Positions 1 to 7,126 are shown, numbered from the stretch's first letter. The stretch is DNA of 45,991 bases from Candidatus Woesearchaeota archaeon (GCA_016208715.1 JACQXV010000072.1:1-45991); one strand, 5' to 3'. Notes: generated by a model from the letters alone, not told the origin. A program made the numbers and translations.

Positions 1-135
1 TTTTGTTTCTTCATTTAATTCCATGGTGTCCTCAACCAGATCCCAGATGACTTCTTCATAACTCTCTTTGTCATACTGTTTTCTATTTTTCAGAGTGTTT
101 ACAAGCTTTTTGCTTACTTGAATTGTTGTTGCCAT
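1..135 (-). CDS. RelB-like antitoxin, partial at window edge
   Basis: This is the N-terminal part of a small antitoxin; the rest lies outside the window. It is a near-identical copy of the antitoxin at 1270-1488: the DNA from 1 to about 208 matches 1354 to about 1561 with only a few substitutions, two of which change residues (Asp to Asn and Arg to Lys). The start is placed at the ATG giving MATTIQVSKK, which is how this archaeal antitoxin family usually begins. Two upstream in-frame ATGs (147, 156) would lie too close to the TATA box at 159-166. The partner toxin is expected beyond the left edge. The antitoxin assignment rests on the linkage seen at the complete copy. Confidence 0.65.
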   Translation of the reverse strand, partial: MATTIQVSKKLVNTLKNRKQYDKESYEEVIWDLVEDTMELNEETK

Positions 136-158
136 GGTGACCATATAATTGGCCATAG

Positions 159-166
159 TATAAAAA
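159..166 (-). promoter_or_regulatory. TATA box of the partial antitoxin
   Basis: TTTTTATA on the minus strand is centred about 27 nt upstream of the ATG at 135. That fits leaderless transcription and rules against the two earlier ATGs. The same arrangement is seen at 1512-1519. Confidence 0.5.
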
Positions 167-195
167 TGTTTCGATTAAAAACAAGGCACAAACCC

Positions 196-359
196 GAATT
201 GAATATAATTCTTGTTAGTTTCTCCCGAATACTTGGAGGGATTCAAAACTACAATTTCTTTAGAAATGTAGGTTTTGAAAGTAAGCCGCAGGCAACAAAA
301 ATCATTTAATGATCCTTTCTTCAAAAAAGTTTTGTTGCCGAGGATTTATTGAAACTAAC
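196..359. repeat. Non-coding repeat unit, copy 1
   Basis: A roughly 146-nt stretch (196 to about 340) is repeated at 2422-2566 with about 93% identity and one 1-nt indel. It can fold into three hairpins: CTCC/GGAG (223-237), a long AAAACTACAATTTC/GAAATGTAGGTTTT stem with a TTTA loop (245-276), and GGCAACAAAA/TTTTGTTGCC (291-339). The unit is bounded by GTTAGTTTC (214) and GAAACTAAC (351-359). It has no convincing ORF. It could be a structured RNA, a non-autonomous element or a recombination site. Confidence 0.65.
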
Positions 360-514
360 GACTGTTATGCACCCTGCGCCTCGGGGCGAAGTCGAGACGA
401 GCGACAGCGAGCCATCCTGACGAGCCCCAGAGCCGCGCAGGTCGAGCACCGCAGCCCGCAGGCGAGGAGCGGAGAAGTTTTCCAAAAATCCGCTAACGAG
501 GGGAGAATACCAAA

Positions 515-526
515 AGTATATAAATT
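515..526 (+). promoter_or_regulatory. TATA box for the 550-907 gene
   Basis: AGTATATAAATT is centred about 30 nt upstream of the ATG at 550. It therefore predicts a leaderless or nearly leaderless transcript starting there, and not at the downstream TTG at 596. Confidence 0.5.
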
Positions 527-549
527 ACTACTTTTTATAGCAATTTAAA

Positions 550-907
550 ATGGCACCAGAGAATAATGATGTAAGAGAAATGGGCTAAGTCTTCATTGAT
601 AGATTATGTAACTCCAGAAGAAATAGGAACTCTCAGGGAAAGGGCACTTGACAAGTTCATAAGATTTTATGAACCAATATTGCAGAAATTTGATTCTAAA
701 TACCATGTGGATTTTATCCGCTTTGTGGAAACAGGAGAGGCAAGTCCAGAGTTTATCGCGTATATTGATGATGACAATGCGGATAATAAACCACTAATAG
801 AAGCAACAGACTACATAATAAAACTGCAGGGTGAGGCGCTTAGCAAATTTGGAAGGGAATTGCGGGAAAGAGAAAAGCAGTCTTTAGAAAAGAAAGTAAA
901 GAGATAA
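550..907 (+). pseudogene. Small helical protein with an apparent N-terminal frameshift
   Basis: The open frame from TTG 596 encodes 103 residues starting IDYVTPEEIG, acidic and helical with a lysine-rich end, of unknown family. A better start is ATG 550, which sits at the right distance from the TATA box at 515-526 and begins MAPENNDV. That frame stops at 586. One extra base between about 571 and 583 would join MAPENNDV to the sequence KWAKSSLIDYVTPEE and give a roughly 118-residue protein. The gene lies alone in the unit 363-952. The shift may be a real mutation or an assembly error; if it is an error, this is an intact gene. Confidence 0.5.
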
Positions 908-967
908 TTCTCACTTTGTTTTTTGCGGTCTTTTTGGAAAATTGTGCATAATCGGTGTTATATTCTC

Positions 968-998
968 GTTACGAAGTAACGACGAGCAACGAAGTTGC
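968..998. repeat. Paired hairpins with GAA triloops
   Basis: GTTAC-GAA-GTAAC (968-980) and GCAAC-GAA-GTTGC (986-998) are perfect short hairpins closed by C-GAA-G. Similar hairpins with different stems occur at 1685-1701 and 1798-1816. Each set begins 10-12 nt inside the left boundary of its unit. Confidence 0.6.
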
Positions 999-1017
999 GA
1001 AGAGTTTTGGTTTGTGC

Positions 1018-1269
1018 TTAATCGTAAATATTCCTTCTATGGCCAATTTGTAGAACAAGTATGATGAGCTTTTCTTTTTCCATATCAAAAATTATTCTAT
1101 AATCGCCGACTCTAAATCTATATCCGTGCATTCCAATGAGTTTTTTTATGTCGCAAGATTCTGGTCTGATTCTTAATCTTTCTAGAGCGGTTATTATCCT
1201 GCCCTTCATATTGTGTTCAAGCTTCTCTAATTGTTTAGATGCCGATGGAGAATAAATTAATTTATACAT
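1018..1269 (-). CDS. RelE/ParE-type toxin
   Basis: This 83-residue protein starts MYKLIYSPSASKQLEKLE and ends with a basic stretch QIGHRRNIYD. Both ends match the RelE/ParE fold: a beta-strand and helix with a QLEKL motif, then YRFRVGDYRIIF and a final strand. Members are ribosome-dependent mRNA endonucleases or gyrase inhibitors; which one this is cannot be told from sequence. The ATG follows the antitoxin stop codon with no gap, so the pair is translationally coupled. The whole pair is enclosed in the unit 956-1563, whose ends are matching inverted repeats. Confidence 0.8.
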   Translation of the reverse strand: MYKLIYSPSASKQLEKLEHNMKGRIITALERLRIRPESCDIKKLIGMHGYRFRVGDYRIIFDMEKEKLIILVLQIGHRRNIYD

Positions 1270-1488
1270 TTAGAGTCCTAATTTCTTTTTTACTTGCTCA
1301 TGAGTGTAGAATTTTCCTGCTTTGATATCTGCTCGTGCTTGTTCTACTTCTCTTTTTGTTTCTTCATTTAATTCCATGGTGTCCTCAACCAGATCCCAGA
1401 TGACTTCTTCATAACTCTCTTTGTCATACTGTCTTCTATTTTTCAGAGTGTCTACAAGCTTTTTGCTTACTTGAATTGTTGTTGCCAT
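1270..1488 (-). CDS. RelB-like antitoxin
   Basis: The first gene of a toxin-antitoxin pair encodes 72 residues from MATTIQVSKK. It has a short N-terminal strand, expected to form a ribbon-helix-helix DNA-binding domain, followed by an acidic helix (EEVIWDLVEDTMELNEETKR) that would wrap the toxin. The start at 1488 is preferred over ATGs at 1497 and 1509 because the TATA box at 1512-1519 is then 27 nt upstream, as expected for leaderless archaeal transcription. A second copy of its 5' part lies at the left edge of the window, so this module has been duplicated. Autoregulation of the promoter is likely by analogy with the family. Confidence 0.75.
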   Translation of the reverse strand: MATTIQVSKKLVDTLKNRRQYDKESYEEVIWDLVEDTMELNEETKREVEQARADIKAGKFYTHEQVKKKLGL

Positions 1489-1511
1489 AGTGACCATATA
1501 ATTGGCCATAG

Positions 1512-1519
1512 TATAAAAA
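1512..1519 (-). promoter_or_regulatory. TATA box of the relBE-like operon
   Basis: TTTTTATA on the minus strand is centred 27 nt upstream of ATG 1488. It decides the antitoxin start. Confidence 0.55.
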
Positions 1520-1725
1520 TGTTTCGATTAAAAACAAGGCACAAACCCAAATTGAATATAACCGTGTTATGCTCCCCGAGCGAATGTGAGAGCGATGAAA
1601 GAGCGTGGTCAAGTGAACGAATGTGGGCGCAGAAGTATGCTCGACCGAAGGGAGAGGATATTGCGTATAATCGCTGTTATATTCCTTTTACGAAGTAAAA
1701 GTCCGAAGCTGAAAAGCTGAGGAAG

Positions 1726-1773
1726 TAACGCCGATAAAATCTTGCAGATTTTAAACTTTAGTGGTCGGCGTTA
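1726..1773. repeat. attC-like bulged hairpin
   Basis: TAACGCCGA (1726-1734) pairs perfectly with TCGGCGTTA (1765-1773). Inside it TAAAATCT (1735-1742) pairs with AGATTTTA (1746-1753) around a TGC loop, with 11 unpaired nt on one side only. The AAC...GTT ends, the stem and the one-sided bulge resemble a short integron attC. It lies inside a gene-free unit just before the junction at 1788. Confidence 0.5.
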
Positions 1774-1901
1774 TTTAATATAATTGGTGTTAGATTCTTT
1801 TAAACGAAGTTTAAAACGCGACGAACGAAGTGAGGAGACGAGTTCAGGCCGGGCGAAAAGTTTATAAATAAGTCCCACTTATTAGAACTTAGGTGAACTA
1901 A

Positions 1902-2132
1902 ATGGTACAAGCACTCGTAACATTGGATGAAGAAACAAACAAGGTTTTGAACGTCGTAAAGGCTAAAAATGGCCTTAAAGACAAGGCAGAGGCAATAGAA
2001 TTTGTCGTGCATAAGTTTGTCGAATTTGAGGAGCCTGAATTAAGGCCTGCTTTCGTCGAGAAGATGAAGCGGATAGAGAAACAGCCTGCTGTTCGTATCA
2101 AAGACTTCCGAAAGCGATATGGTCTAAACTAA
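1902..2132 (+). CDS. DUF2683-type antitoxin
   Basis: This 76-residue protein starts MVQALVTLDEETNKVLN and contains KAKNGLKDKAEAIEFV and EPELRPAFVEKMKRIEK, the hallmarks of the archaeal DUF2683 family. Members usually sit directly upstream of a RelE-like toxin, as here: the next start codon follows after one base. A TATA box lies at about 1861-1870 and the ribosome site AGGTGA at 1891-1896 is 5 nt before the ATG. The N-terminal part is expected to be a ribbon-helix-helix DNA-binding domain and the C-terminal acidic part to bind the toxin. The pair fills the unit 1788-2436. Confidence 0.8.
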   Translation: MVQALVTLDEETNKVLNVVKAKNGLKDKAEAIEFVVHKFVEFEEPELRPAFVEKMKRIEKQPAVRIKDFRKRYGLN

Positions 2133-2133
2133 G

Positions 2134-2409
2134 ATGTATGACCTTGATGTCAAGGAAGATGCTGACAAGATCTTCGAGAAGCTTGCCAAGAAGAATCCGC
2201 ATCAGTTGAGCATTATCGACAAGAAGTTGGCGGAGATACGTTCAAATCCTGCGCACGACTACAAATTCTTGCGGAAGCCATTGCAGACGTTCAATCGAGT
2301 GCACATAGACAAGCACTTCGTTCTGATCTTCAAGATAGACCAGGCCAATAAGGTCGTGGTTGTGTATTACTACGATCATCACGACAACGTGTATGATTGG
2401 AGACCATAG
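2134..2409 (+). CDS. RelE-type toxin
   Basis: The product has 91 residues with a RelE-like layout: VKEDADKIFEKLAKKNP at the start, FLRKPLQTFNRVHID in the middle, and VVVYYYDHHDNVYDW at the end. RelE toxins usually cleave mRNA on the ribosome. The ATG lies one base after the stop of the DUF2683 antitoxin, so the two are co-transcribed. It is only distantly similar to the toxin at 1018-1269, so the array carries two different toxin-antitoxin types. Target and activity are not provable from sequence. Confidence 0.75.
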   Translation: MYDLDVKEDADKIFEKLAKKNPHQLSIIDKKLAEIRSNPAHDYKFLRKPLQTFNRVHIDKHFVLIFKIDQANKVVVVYYYDHHDNVYDWRP

Positions 2410-2421
2410 TTCACCCAGCCT

Positions 2422-2581
2422 GAATTGAACCTAATTCCTGTTAGTTTCTCCCGAATACTTGGAGGGATTCAAAACTACAATTTCTTTAGAAATGTAGGTT
2501 TTGAAAGTAAGCCGCAGGCAACAAAAAATCATGCTATGGTCCTTTCTTCAAAAAAGTTTTGTTGCTGTAGTTTTTCTTAAC
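2422..2581. repeat. Non-coding repeat unit, copy 2
   Basis: Second copy of the 196-359 unit, directly after the DUF2683/RelE pair. The left end TGTTAGTTTC (2439-2448) and the hairpins are kept, but the right end has decayed to CTTAAC and no further TGTTA junction follows, so the array appears to stop here. The rest of the gap to 2746 holds only a hairpin-prone GGCACTCCC segment (about 2600) and a GC-rich patch. Confidence 0.6.
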
Positions 2582-2746
2582 TGATATAATAATTGCCGAA
2601 GGCACTCCCTTTAGTGCGTGGGAGGAGGTCATCTTGCTCTCATCGCAGCGCCGCAACGACGCTCGTTCTCGCAGTTTTAGTTTGAGCAACAAGCCAAAGA
2701 ATACTGTTAGAAATAGTGTTAGATGGGGTTGATGTCGGGTCTTTCT

Positions 2747-3934
2747 TTACTGCAACCGCTCCTCAGTCAAAATATTCGCCGCTTTCACCGTAGAGATGCC
2801 TTTCTTTCGCGACAGCTCAAAGACTTCCTTGAGATTCTTGGGAATGAGTTTGAGCGTCCTCATGACGTGCGCGACCGAGTACTTTTCACCTTTAGTACGA
2901 TCCATCGCTTCTGTGCCGGCATTGATGAGGCCTCCTGCATTTATTATATAGTCGGGAGCGTATAAGATTCCACGACGCAAAAGCGCCTCGCCGTCGCGTT
3001 CCTCGTCCTCGAGCTGGTTGTTTGCAGAGCCCGCTACAACTTTGCACTTGAGCTGCGGGATAGTTTTCGGATTGAGCACTGCGCCGAGCGCGCAGGGGCA
3101 GAAGATATCCGCTTTCACGCCGTAAATCTCGTCGGGTTTCACGGCTTGAACAGACCCCTTCCTTTTCTTTGCGTATGCAATAACTTTGTCAACGCTTTCT
3201 TTGTGCAGTGCAGTCACGTATAATTTCGCCCCTTGATTGATTAGCATTTTGGCAATATTGAATCCAACATTTCCCGGCCCTTGCAGTGCAACCCAAACTC
3301 CTTTGAGCTTGTTCTTCTTGAGCTTGTACTTTGCGCATAACTTCATTCCTTCTACAACGCCAATCGCGGTGAAGGGAGACGGGTCGCCGCTGCTGCCCTT
3401 CTTTTTTGAGTAGCAAATCACGCCGACGTTCTTTGTGCGTCCCTTGATCTGATCGTAAATAAAATCAATATCTTGTTCTGTGGTCCCTACATCTTCACCC
3501 GTGATGAATTCTCCATTCATCGTGACGAGTGCGCGCGCGAATGCCTTTAATTTTGCAGGAGTTTTGCCTTTTGCATCAAGCCAGCTTATTGCCTTGCCCC
3601 CGCCGAGAGGAAAATTGATGGCTGCACTTTTGTAGGTCATGCCGCGCGAAAGACGCAACACATCGTGTAATGCTTCCCATTCAGAATTGTATGCCCACTG
3701 GCGAAAGCCGCCGAGCGCCGGACCGCGTTTTAAGTTGTGGATTGCGATCACAGAACGCATGTTGCTTACTGAATCATAAAAGAAAACAACTTTCTTATGT
3801 TTCATCGCGTTCATCGCTTCACGAAGCAAAGGGTATGTCGTGGTCTGAGTGACGCGAGGATCAGGAGGAAGCTCGCCCCGAGTGATCTCGAGGCGTTTTA
3901 TCTTAGCCTTTGCCATAAGTTCAAAGATTTCCAT
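2747..3934 (-). CDS. Leucine/branched-chain amino acid dehydrogenase (Glu/Leu/Phe/Val family)
   Basis: The enzyme would oxidatively deaminate a branched-chain or aromatic amino acid with NAD(P), giving the 2-oxoacid and ammonia in the cytoplasm. From ATG 3934 (MEIFELMAKA) it has 395 residues. The family motifs RGPALGGFRQW, RGMTYK with Lys102, LGGGK with Lys114, and GEDVGTT are all present, 12 residues separating the two lysines as in leucine dehydrogenase. The Rossmann motif GPGNVG is near residue 210. The N-terminus has roughly 35 extra residues (20-50) compared with Bacillus leucine dehydrogenase. The GTG/ATG-rich extension up to 4003 is less likely coding, since AGGCGGG lies just before 3934. 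Substrate choice is not certain. Confidence 0.85.
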   Translation of the reverse strand: MEIFELMAKAKIKRLEITRGELPPDPRVTQTTTYPLLREAMNAMKHKKVVFFYDSVSNMRSVIAIHNLKRGPALGGFRQWAYNSEWEALHDVLRLSRGMTYKSAAINFPLGGGKAISWLDAKGKTPAKLKAFARALVTMNGEFITGEDVGTTEQDIDFIYDQIKGRTKNVGVICYSKKKGSSGDPSPFTAIGVVEGMKLCAKYKLKKNKLKGVWVALQGPGNVGFNIAKMLINQGAKLYVTALHKESVDKVIAYAKKRKGSVQAVKPDEIYGVKADIFCPCALGAVLNPKTIPQLKCKVVAGSANNQLEDEERDGEALLRRGILYAPDYIINAGGLINAGTEAMDRTKGEKYSVAHVMRTLKLIPKNLKEVFELSRKKGISTVKAANILTEERLQ

Positions 3935-4006
3935 ATAAAACCCGCCTATTTCAAGCCCCCATTTGAATATTTGGCAAAATAAAACTGCCAGACGATACAT
4001 CAATTA

Positions 4007-4066
4007 TTACATTATATGAATTTATGAATTACATTATATGAAATTATTATATTATATGAATATGTT
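4007..4066. repeat. AT-rich imperfect tandem repeat
   Basis: Three imperfect copies of a roughly 21-nt unit built around ATTACATTATATGAA lie upstream of the dehydrogenase gene, within 4000-4200, which is strongly AT-rich. This may hold its promoter or a binding-site cluster. No gene is visible between 3935 and 4472. Confidence 0.5.
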
Positions 4067-4207
4067 AAATGATATATAAGGAAAAATCAAAGGGTGCTTG
4101 AACTTTTTAATGTTTGTGGTGTAATAGAAAGAAAAATAGAAATAAATGTTAATACTATTACTCACGAGTGATAAGTTATAGATTAGTTATAAAAATGAGT
4201 TATAATT

Positions 4208-4361
4208 GGGCTATGTCCCGAATCTCGCTGCGCTCAGCCGCTGCACCGCTCGTGTAGGGAGCGATTTCATGATTTTTGACATTCTTCCACGCGAAAAGGG
4301 AAGTTATTCATAAACTCTTCTGCGTTTTAATCATTTAAAGGCAGCAATTCAGGACAGGGCC
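4208..4361. mobile_element. MITE family 1, degenerate copy
   Basis: GGGCTATGTCCCGAAT at the left and ATTCAGGACAGGGCC at the right form imperfect terminal inverted repeats around about 150 nt. The left interior (TCTCGCTGCGCTCAGCCGC) matches the copies at 18647 and 20661. No target duplication is clear and no ORF is inside. Confidence 0.6.
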
Positions 4362-4472
4362 TTATTCAATTTAACGTAAATCTTACGGGAAAAACAACTT
4401 GTCGTCGCAAGAATTTAAATACTCTGAGATTTTAAATTCTTGTTTACAGTAATCCCGATACCGTGATTGTTC

Positions 4473-5342
4473 ATGAAGAGAAGGCTCGTCACTATAGGGT
4501 GTGCTTTGGGCTTGAGCGCGCTTTCTTCAGGATGTTGGTCATCTGATGATAGGTTTAGCGTTCTTACGTACAATGTACAAGCGCTTCCCGGAACGCTTGC
4601 AGAGCACGACCCGCAAACGACGCTTCCCATCATAAGCCCAAAACTGAACGAGTATGACCTTGTTCTTATTCAGGAGAATTTCTTTTACTGGAATCAATTG
4701 GCATCAAAGACACACCACAGGTATGTTTCTTCACCGCAGCAGGGAAAAGCCTTCCGTGCTAATGATGGCTTGACTCGTTTTTCCTATCTGCCATTTGGCG
4801 TAGCCGACCACACACGAGTCGAATGGGTTACCTGCAACGGGTTTCTTACCGATGACAACGACTGTTTAGCGATGAAAGGATTTTCGGTAGCCACCCACCT
4901 GCTCTACTACAACCTTGGCGTCGATGTCTACAATATTCACATGGATGCTGGATCCTCCTCTGGAGACAGGCTGGCGCGTGCACAACAGATAAGCCAGCTT
5001 GTGCAGTATATCAACACGCGTTCAGCAACACGGGCGGTCATCGTCGCTGGAGATACCAATTTGACGGGAAGCGACAAAGACTTGCTTGAGAATCTACTTA
5101 CAGGAGCAGGTCTAACAGACAGCTGCAGGGCACTCGACTGCGGTGATGAAAGCCGCATCGATCGTGTCATGTACAGGAGTTCTGCAGATATCGAACTTGT
5201 TCCTCTTAAATGGAAGATTCCTACGGAATTCGTTGATGAAAAAGGTGAGGCGCTTTCTGACCACGTTCCTGTCATGGTGGAATTCCAATTCAGATTGCCT
5301 TCGTATTATGTGTTTGATAAGTTTGATGCCTCGATACTCTGA
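4473..5342 (+). CDS. Lipoprotein of the endonuclease/exonuclease/phosphatase fold
   Basis: A likely surface-anchored phosphodiesterase or nuclease of 289 residues from ATG 4473. The start MKRRLVTIGCALGLSALSSGC is a short signal peptide with a bacterial-type lipobox LSSGC, predicting a lipid-modified cysteine near residue 21. The EEP-fold motifs follow in order: LTYNVQ, LIQEN, YNIHMDAG, AGDTNLT, SRIDRVMY and SDHVPVMVEF, which supply the metal-binding and catalytic Asn, Glu, Asp and His. Family members include sphingomyelinases, DNase I and inositol phosphatases; the substrate cannot be told. Several cysteine pairs are consistent with export. It stands alone between a MITE and the repeat-protein genes. 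Confidence 0.75.
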   Translation: MKRRLVTIGCALGLSALSSGCWSSDDRFSVLTYNVQALPGTLAEHDPQTTLPIISPKLNEYDLVLIQENFFYWNQLASKTHHRYVSSPQQGKAFRANDGLTRFSYLPFGVADHTRVEWVTCNGFLTDDNDCLAMKGFSVATHLLYYNLGVDVYNIHMDAGSSSGDRLARAQQISQLVQYINTRSATRAVIVAGDTNLTGSDKDLLENLLTGAGLTDSCRALDCGDESRIDRVMYRSSADIELVPLKWKIPTEFVDEKGEALSDHVPVMVEFQFRLPSYYVFDKFDASIL

Positions 5343-5441
5343 TTTTTGTAGGGACGCTTAGTGACAACATTTTTTCATTTTAAAAAGATATCTTAAGATT
5401 TATATTAAGAGCGGATTACGCTCCAGTCGTTAATATCATCG

Positions 5442-5473
5442 TTAACAACGATCAATATTAACAACGATCAATA
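5442..5473. repeat. Tandem 16-nt direct repeat upstream of a secreted-protein gene
   Basis: TTAACAACGATCAATA occurs twice head to tail (5442-5457, 5458-5473), followed by a GACCG/CGGTC hairpin (about 5497-5518) and an AT-rich promoter-like tract before the gene at 5587. It may be an operator; no other function is visible in 5343-5586. Confidence 0.5.
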
Positions 5474-5586
5474 AAAAGAGGTTCTCGTGCGTAAGACCGT
5501 CTGGGTTTTGTCGGTCTTGTACTTTATTTATAATTAATACGTTCAGCACCAGAGTCAAGAGGGGTGACTGGAAAAAAGGTGAGACA

Positions 5587-6957
5587 ATGAAGTCAACGAA
5601 GTTAACAACAAAGCTGTCAAATCTGCATTTACATGCAAAACACGCAAAAATTTCTTCGAAGAAAAAATTCATTTTACTTTCCTTTGTGCTGTCGATCATG
5701 TTTCTTTCTCTTGTTGCGGTCGTGTATTCGCAACAGACAAAATATTTCTTTTCACTCGATCAATGCCGTTATATATTTCGTGAAGGAAGTTGTACAGTAG
5801 ACGGCAAACACTGTAATGCAAATTCATACAATTACGTCTCCAAGCTTTTGAATCCAAAGAAAGACTGTCTTACACCGATCGAATTCAATTCCGGATTCAC
5901 GCAAGCTGATGTCGATGCCAAGTACAGCGGAGATTGTGAGTTCGTCTATAAGGAAGGCGCGCTAGTAGACATTGATGCAGAAGCATTCGATCCTGACCCG
6001 GAAGTTGGACCAGCAGGAAAACTTGTCTGGACATGGTTTGATCCACTTGACAAGTATGGAAAGTGGCAGACCAAGAAAGGCGACGCGGGAAGGCACGACA
6101 CTAAAGTAAAAGTCTCTGATGGGGATCTCTTTGACGTTCGGCCATTCTGTATCCAAGTCACGAAAGAAGTCACGAAAGCGAATAGCGCCCCGGTGCTCAA
6201 GGCATTCGATGACGTCAATGTCAAACAAGGGGATACGGTCACACTCAATCCAGAATGTTCAGATCCTGACAAAGATGAAGTCGTGGTGAAGTACAGCGGC
6301 TGGATGACTACGCCCTCCAAGACAGCTGATGCAAAGGATGTTGGAGGACACACAGTCACAGTGACGTGCAGTGATCCTGCCGGTCAGAAGGACGCTAAAA
6401 CAGTCAAAGTGACTGTCAACGAAGTTAATCATGCACCACTCATTACCGGAAGAGCAGTAACTGTTAATGAGGGCGATCTTGTCACGCTGCCTGTGAGCGC
6501 GGCTGATGGCGATGGAGACAAAGTGGCGATTGAAATCTCTGATCCTGTCGGAAATGACCGCAAGTGGCAGACCAAGAAAGGCGATGCGGGAACCTACCCT
6601 GTAATGGTCACTGCAAACGACGGCAAGACTACAACACAGAAAGAATTCCTCGTGACCGTTGTTGCGACCAACCGTGCACCGACACTCAAAGTGGCTGCTG
6701 ATGTAACGGTCAACGAAGGCGAAATGGTGACGCTTAGGCCGGTGACAAGCGACGCAGACGGTGATAAGGTGACTGTTGCCTACGACGGATGGATGACCAC
6801 TGCTTCCAAGAAGACGGGTTATGATGATGCCGGAACCTACGAAGTCAAGGTAAGTGCAACTGACGGCAAGTCTGAACGTGTAACTCACACCGTTAAGGTG
6901 ACTGTACTCAACACTAACCGCCCACCAAAAATCACAAAGGTTTACGAGCACAAGTGA
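5587..6957 (+). CDS. Secreted Ig-/cadherin-like repeat protein A
   Basis: A 456-residue exported protein. A basic N-terminus is followed by a hydrophobic segment (about residues 27-48, FILLSFVLSIMFLSLVAVVY), a signal peptide or membrane anchor. After a cysteine-containing linker come about four beta-sandwich repeats of roughly 80 residues. They share EG(D/E)xVTL, DxDGDKV, a WQTKKGDAG or WMTT motif and DAGTYxVxVxAxDGK, separated by linkers of the form NRAP. Such repeats usually mediate adhesion or form stalks. The ribosome site GGTGAG lies just before ATG 5587. The downstream gene at 7127 is a paralogue with the same GPAGxLxW...WQT...GDAG signature, so the two arose by duplication. Confidence 0.7.
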   Translation: MKSTKLTTKLSNLHLHAKHAKISSKKKFILLSFVLSIMFLSLVAVVYSQQTKYFFSLDQCRYIFREGSCTVDGKHCNANSYNYVSKLLNPKKDCLTPIEFNSGFTQADVDAKYSGDCEFVYKEGALVDIDAEAFDPDPEVGPAGKLVWTWFDPLDKYGKWQTKKGDAGRHDTKVKVSDGDLFDVRPFCIQVTKEVTKANSAPVLKAFDDVNVKQGDTVTLNPECSDPDKDEVVVKYSGWMTTPSKTADAKDVGGHTVTVTCSDPAGQKDAKTVKVTVNEVNHAPLITGRAVTVNEGDLVTLPVSAADGDGDKVAIEISDPVGNDRKWQTKKGDAGTYPVMVTANDGKTTTQKEFLVTVVATNRAPTLKVAADVTVNEGEMVTLRPVTSDADGDKVTVAYDGWMTTASKKTGYDDAGTYEVKVSATDGKSERVTHTVKVTVLNTNRPPKITKVYEHK

Positions 6958-6994
6958 TCAATTTTTAATTTTTTATTCATTTTCATTAATCAAA

Positions 6995-7028
6995 TTCTTT
7001 TGAATTCAAATTTTTTCTTTTGAATTCA
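6995..7028. repeat. Short direct repeat between the paralogues
   Basis: TTCTTTTGAATTCA occurs at 6995-7008 and 7015-7028 in an AT-rich spacer that probably carries the end of the first transcript and the promoter (CATTTAAG near 7078) of the second gene. Confidence 0.4.
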
Positions 7029-7126
7029 GATCTTTTCAAATCTTTTCAGTTGTTTTAAAGAGGTCTTAAGATGCATTTAAGTTTACATATGTCGCAAAAC
7101 CATTGCATTGTTGGGGGTTCATTTTC

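Larger units (their letters stand above)
201..2581. repeat. Array of units bounded by TAAY-N3-TGTTA junctions
   Basis: Seven junctions share the core TAAY, three nt (two in one case), TGTTA. TGTTA starts at 213, 363, 956, 1565, 1675, 1788 and 2439. Between junctions the unit ends are inverted repeats specific to that unit: TGTTAGTTTC/GAAACTAACG (213/351), TGTTATGCAC/GTGCATAATC (363/944), TGTTATATTC/GAATATAACC (956/1554), TGTTATATTC/TAATATAATT (1675/1776) and TGTTAGATTC/GAACCTAATT (1788/2427). The unit 1565-1675 matches only weakly. Three units carry genes (363-952, 956-1563, 1788-2436); four do not. The layout recalls integron cassettes, but the gap between inverse core and core is far shorter than in an attC site. 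Confidence 0.6.

Noticed and set aside
309-548. 79-codon frame in the GC-rich stretch of the unit 363-952
   Set aside because: It crosses a unit boundary and the repeat's hairpin, and its sequence is low-complexity Arg/Ser/Ala.
201-2581. Canonical integron
   Set aside because: No integrase gene is in the window, and inverse core and core are about 3 nt apart at the junctions, where attC sites need tens of nt. Kept only as an integron-like array.
6259-6951. Long antisense frame opposite the repeat protein
   Set aside because: No promoter or ribosome site; the sense strand shows clear repeat domains and signal peptide.
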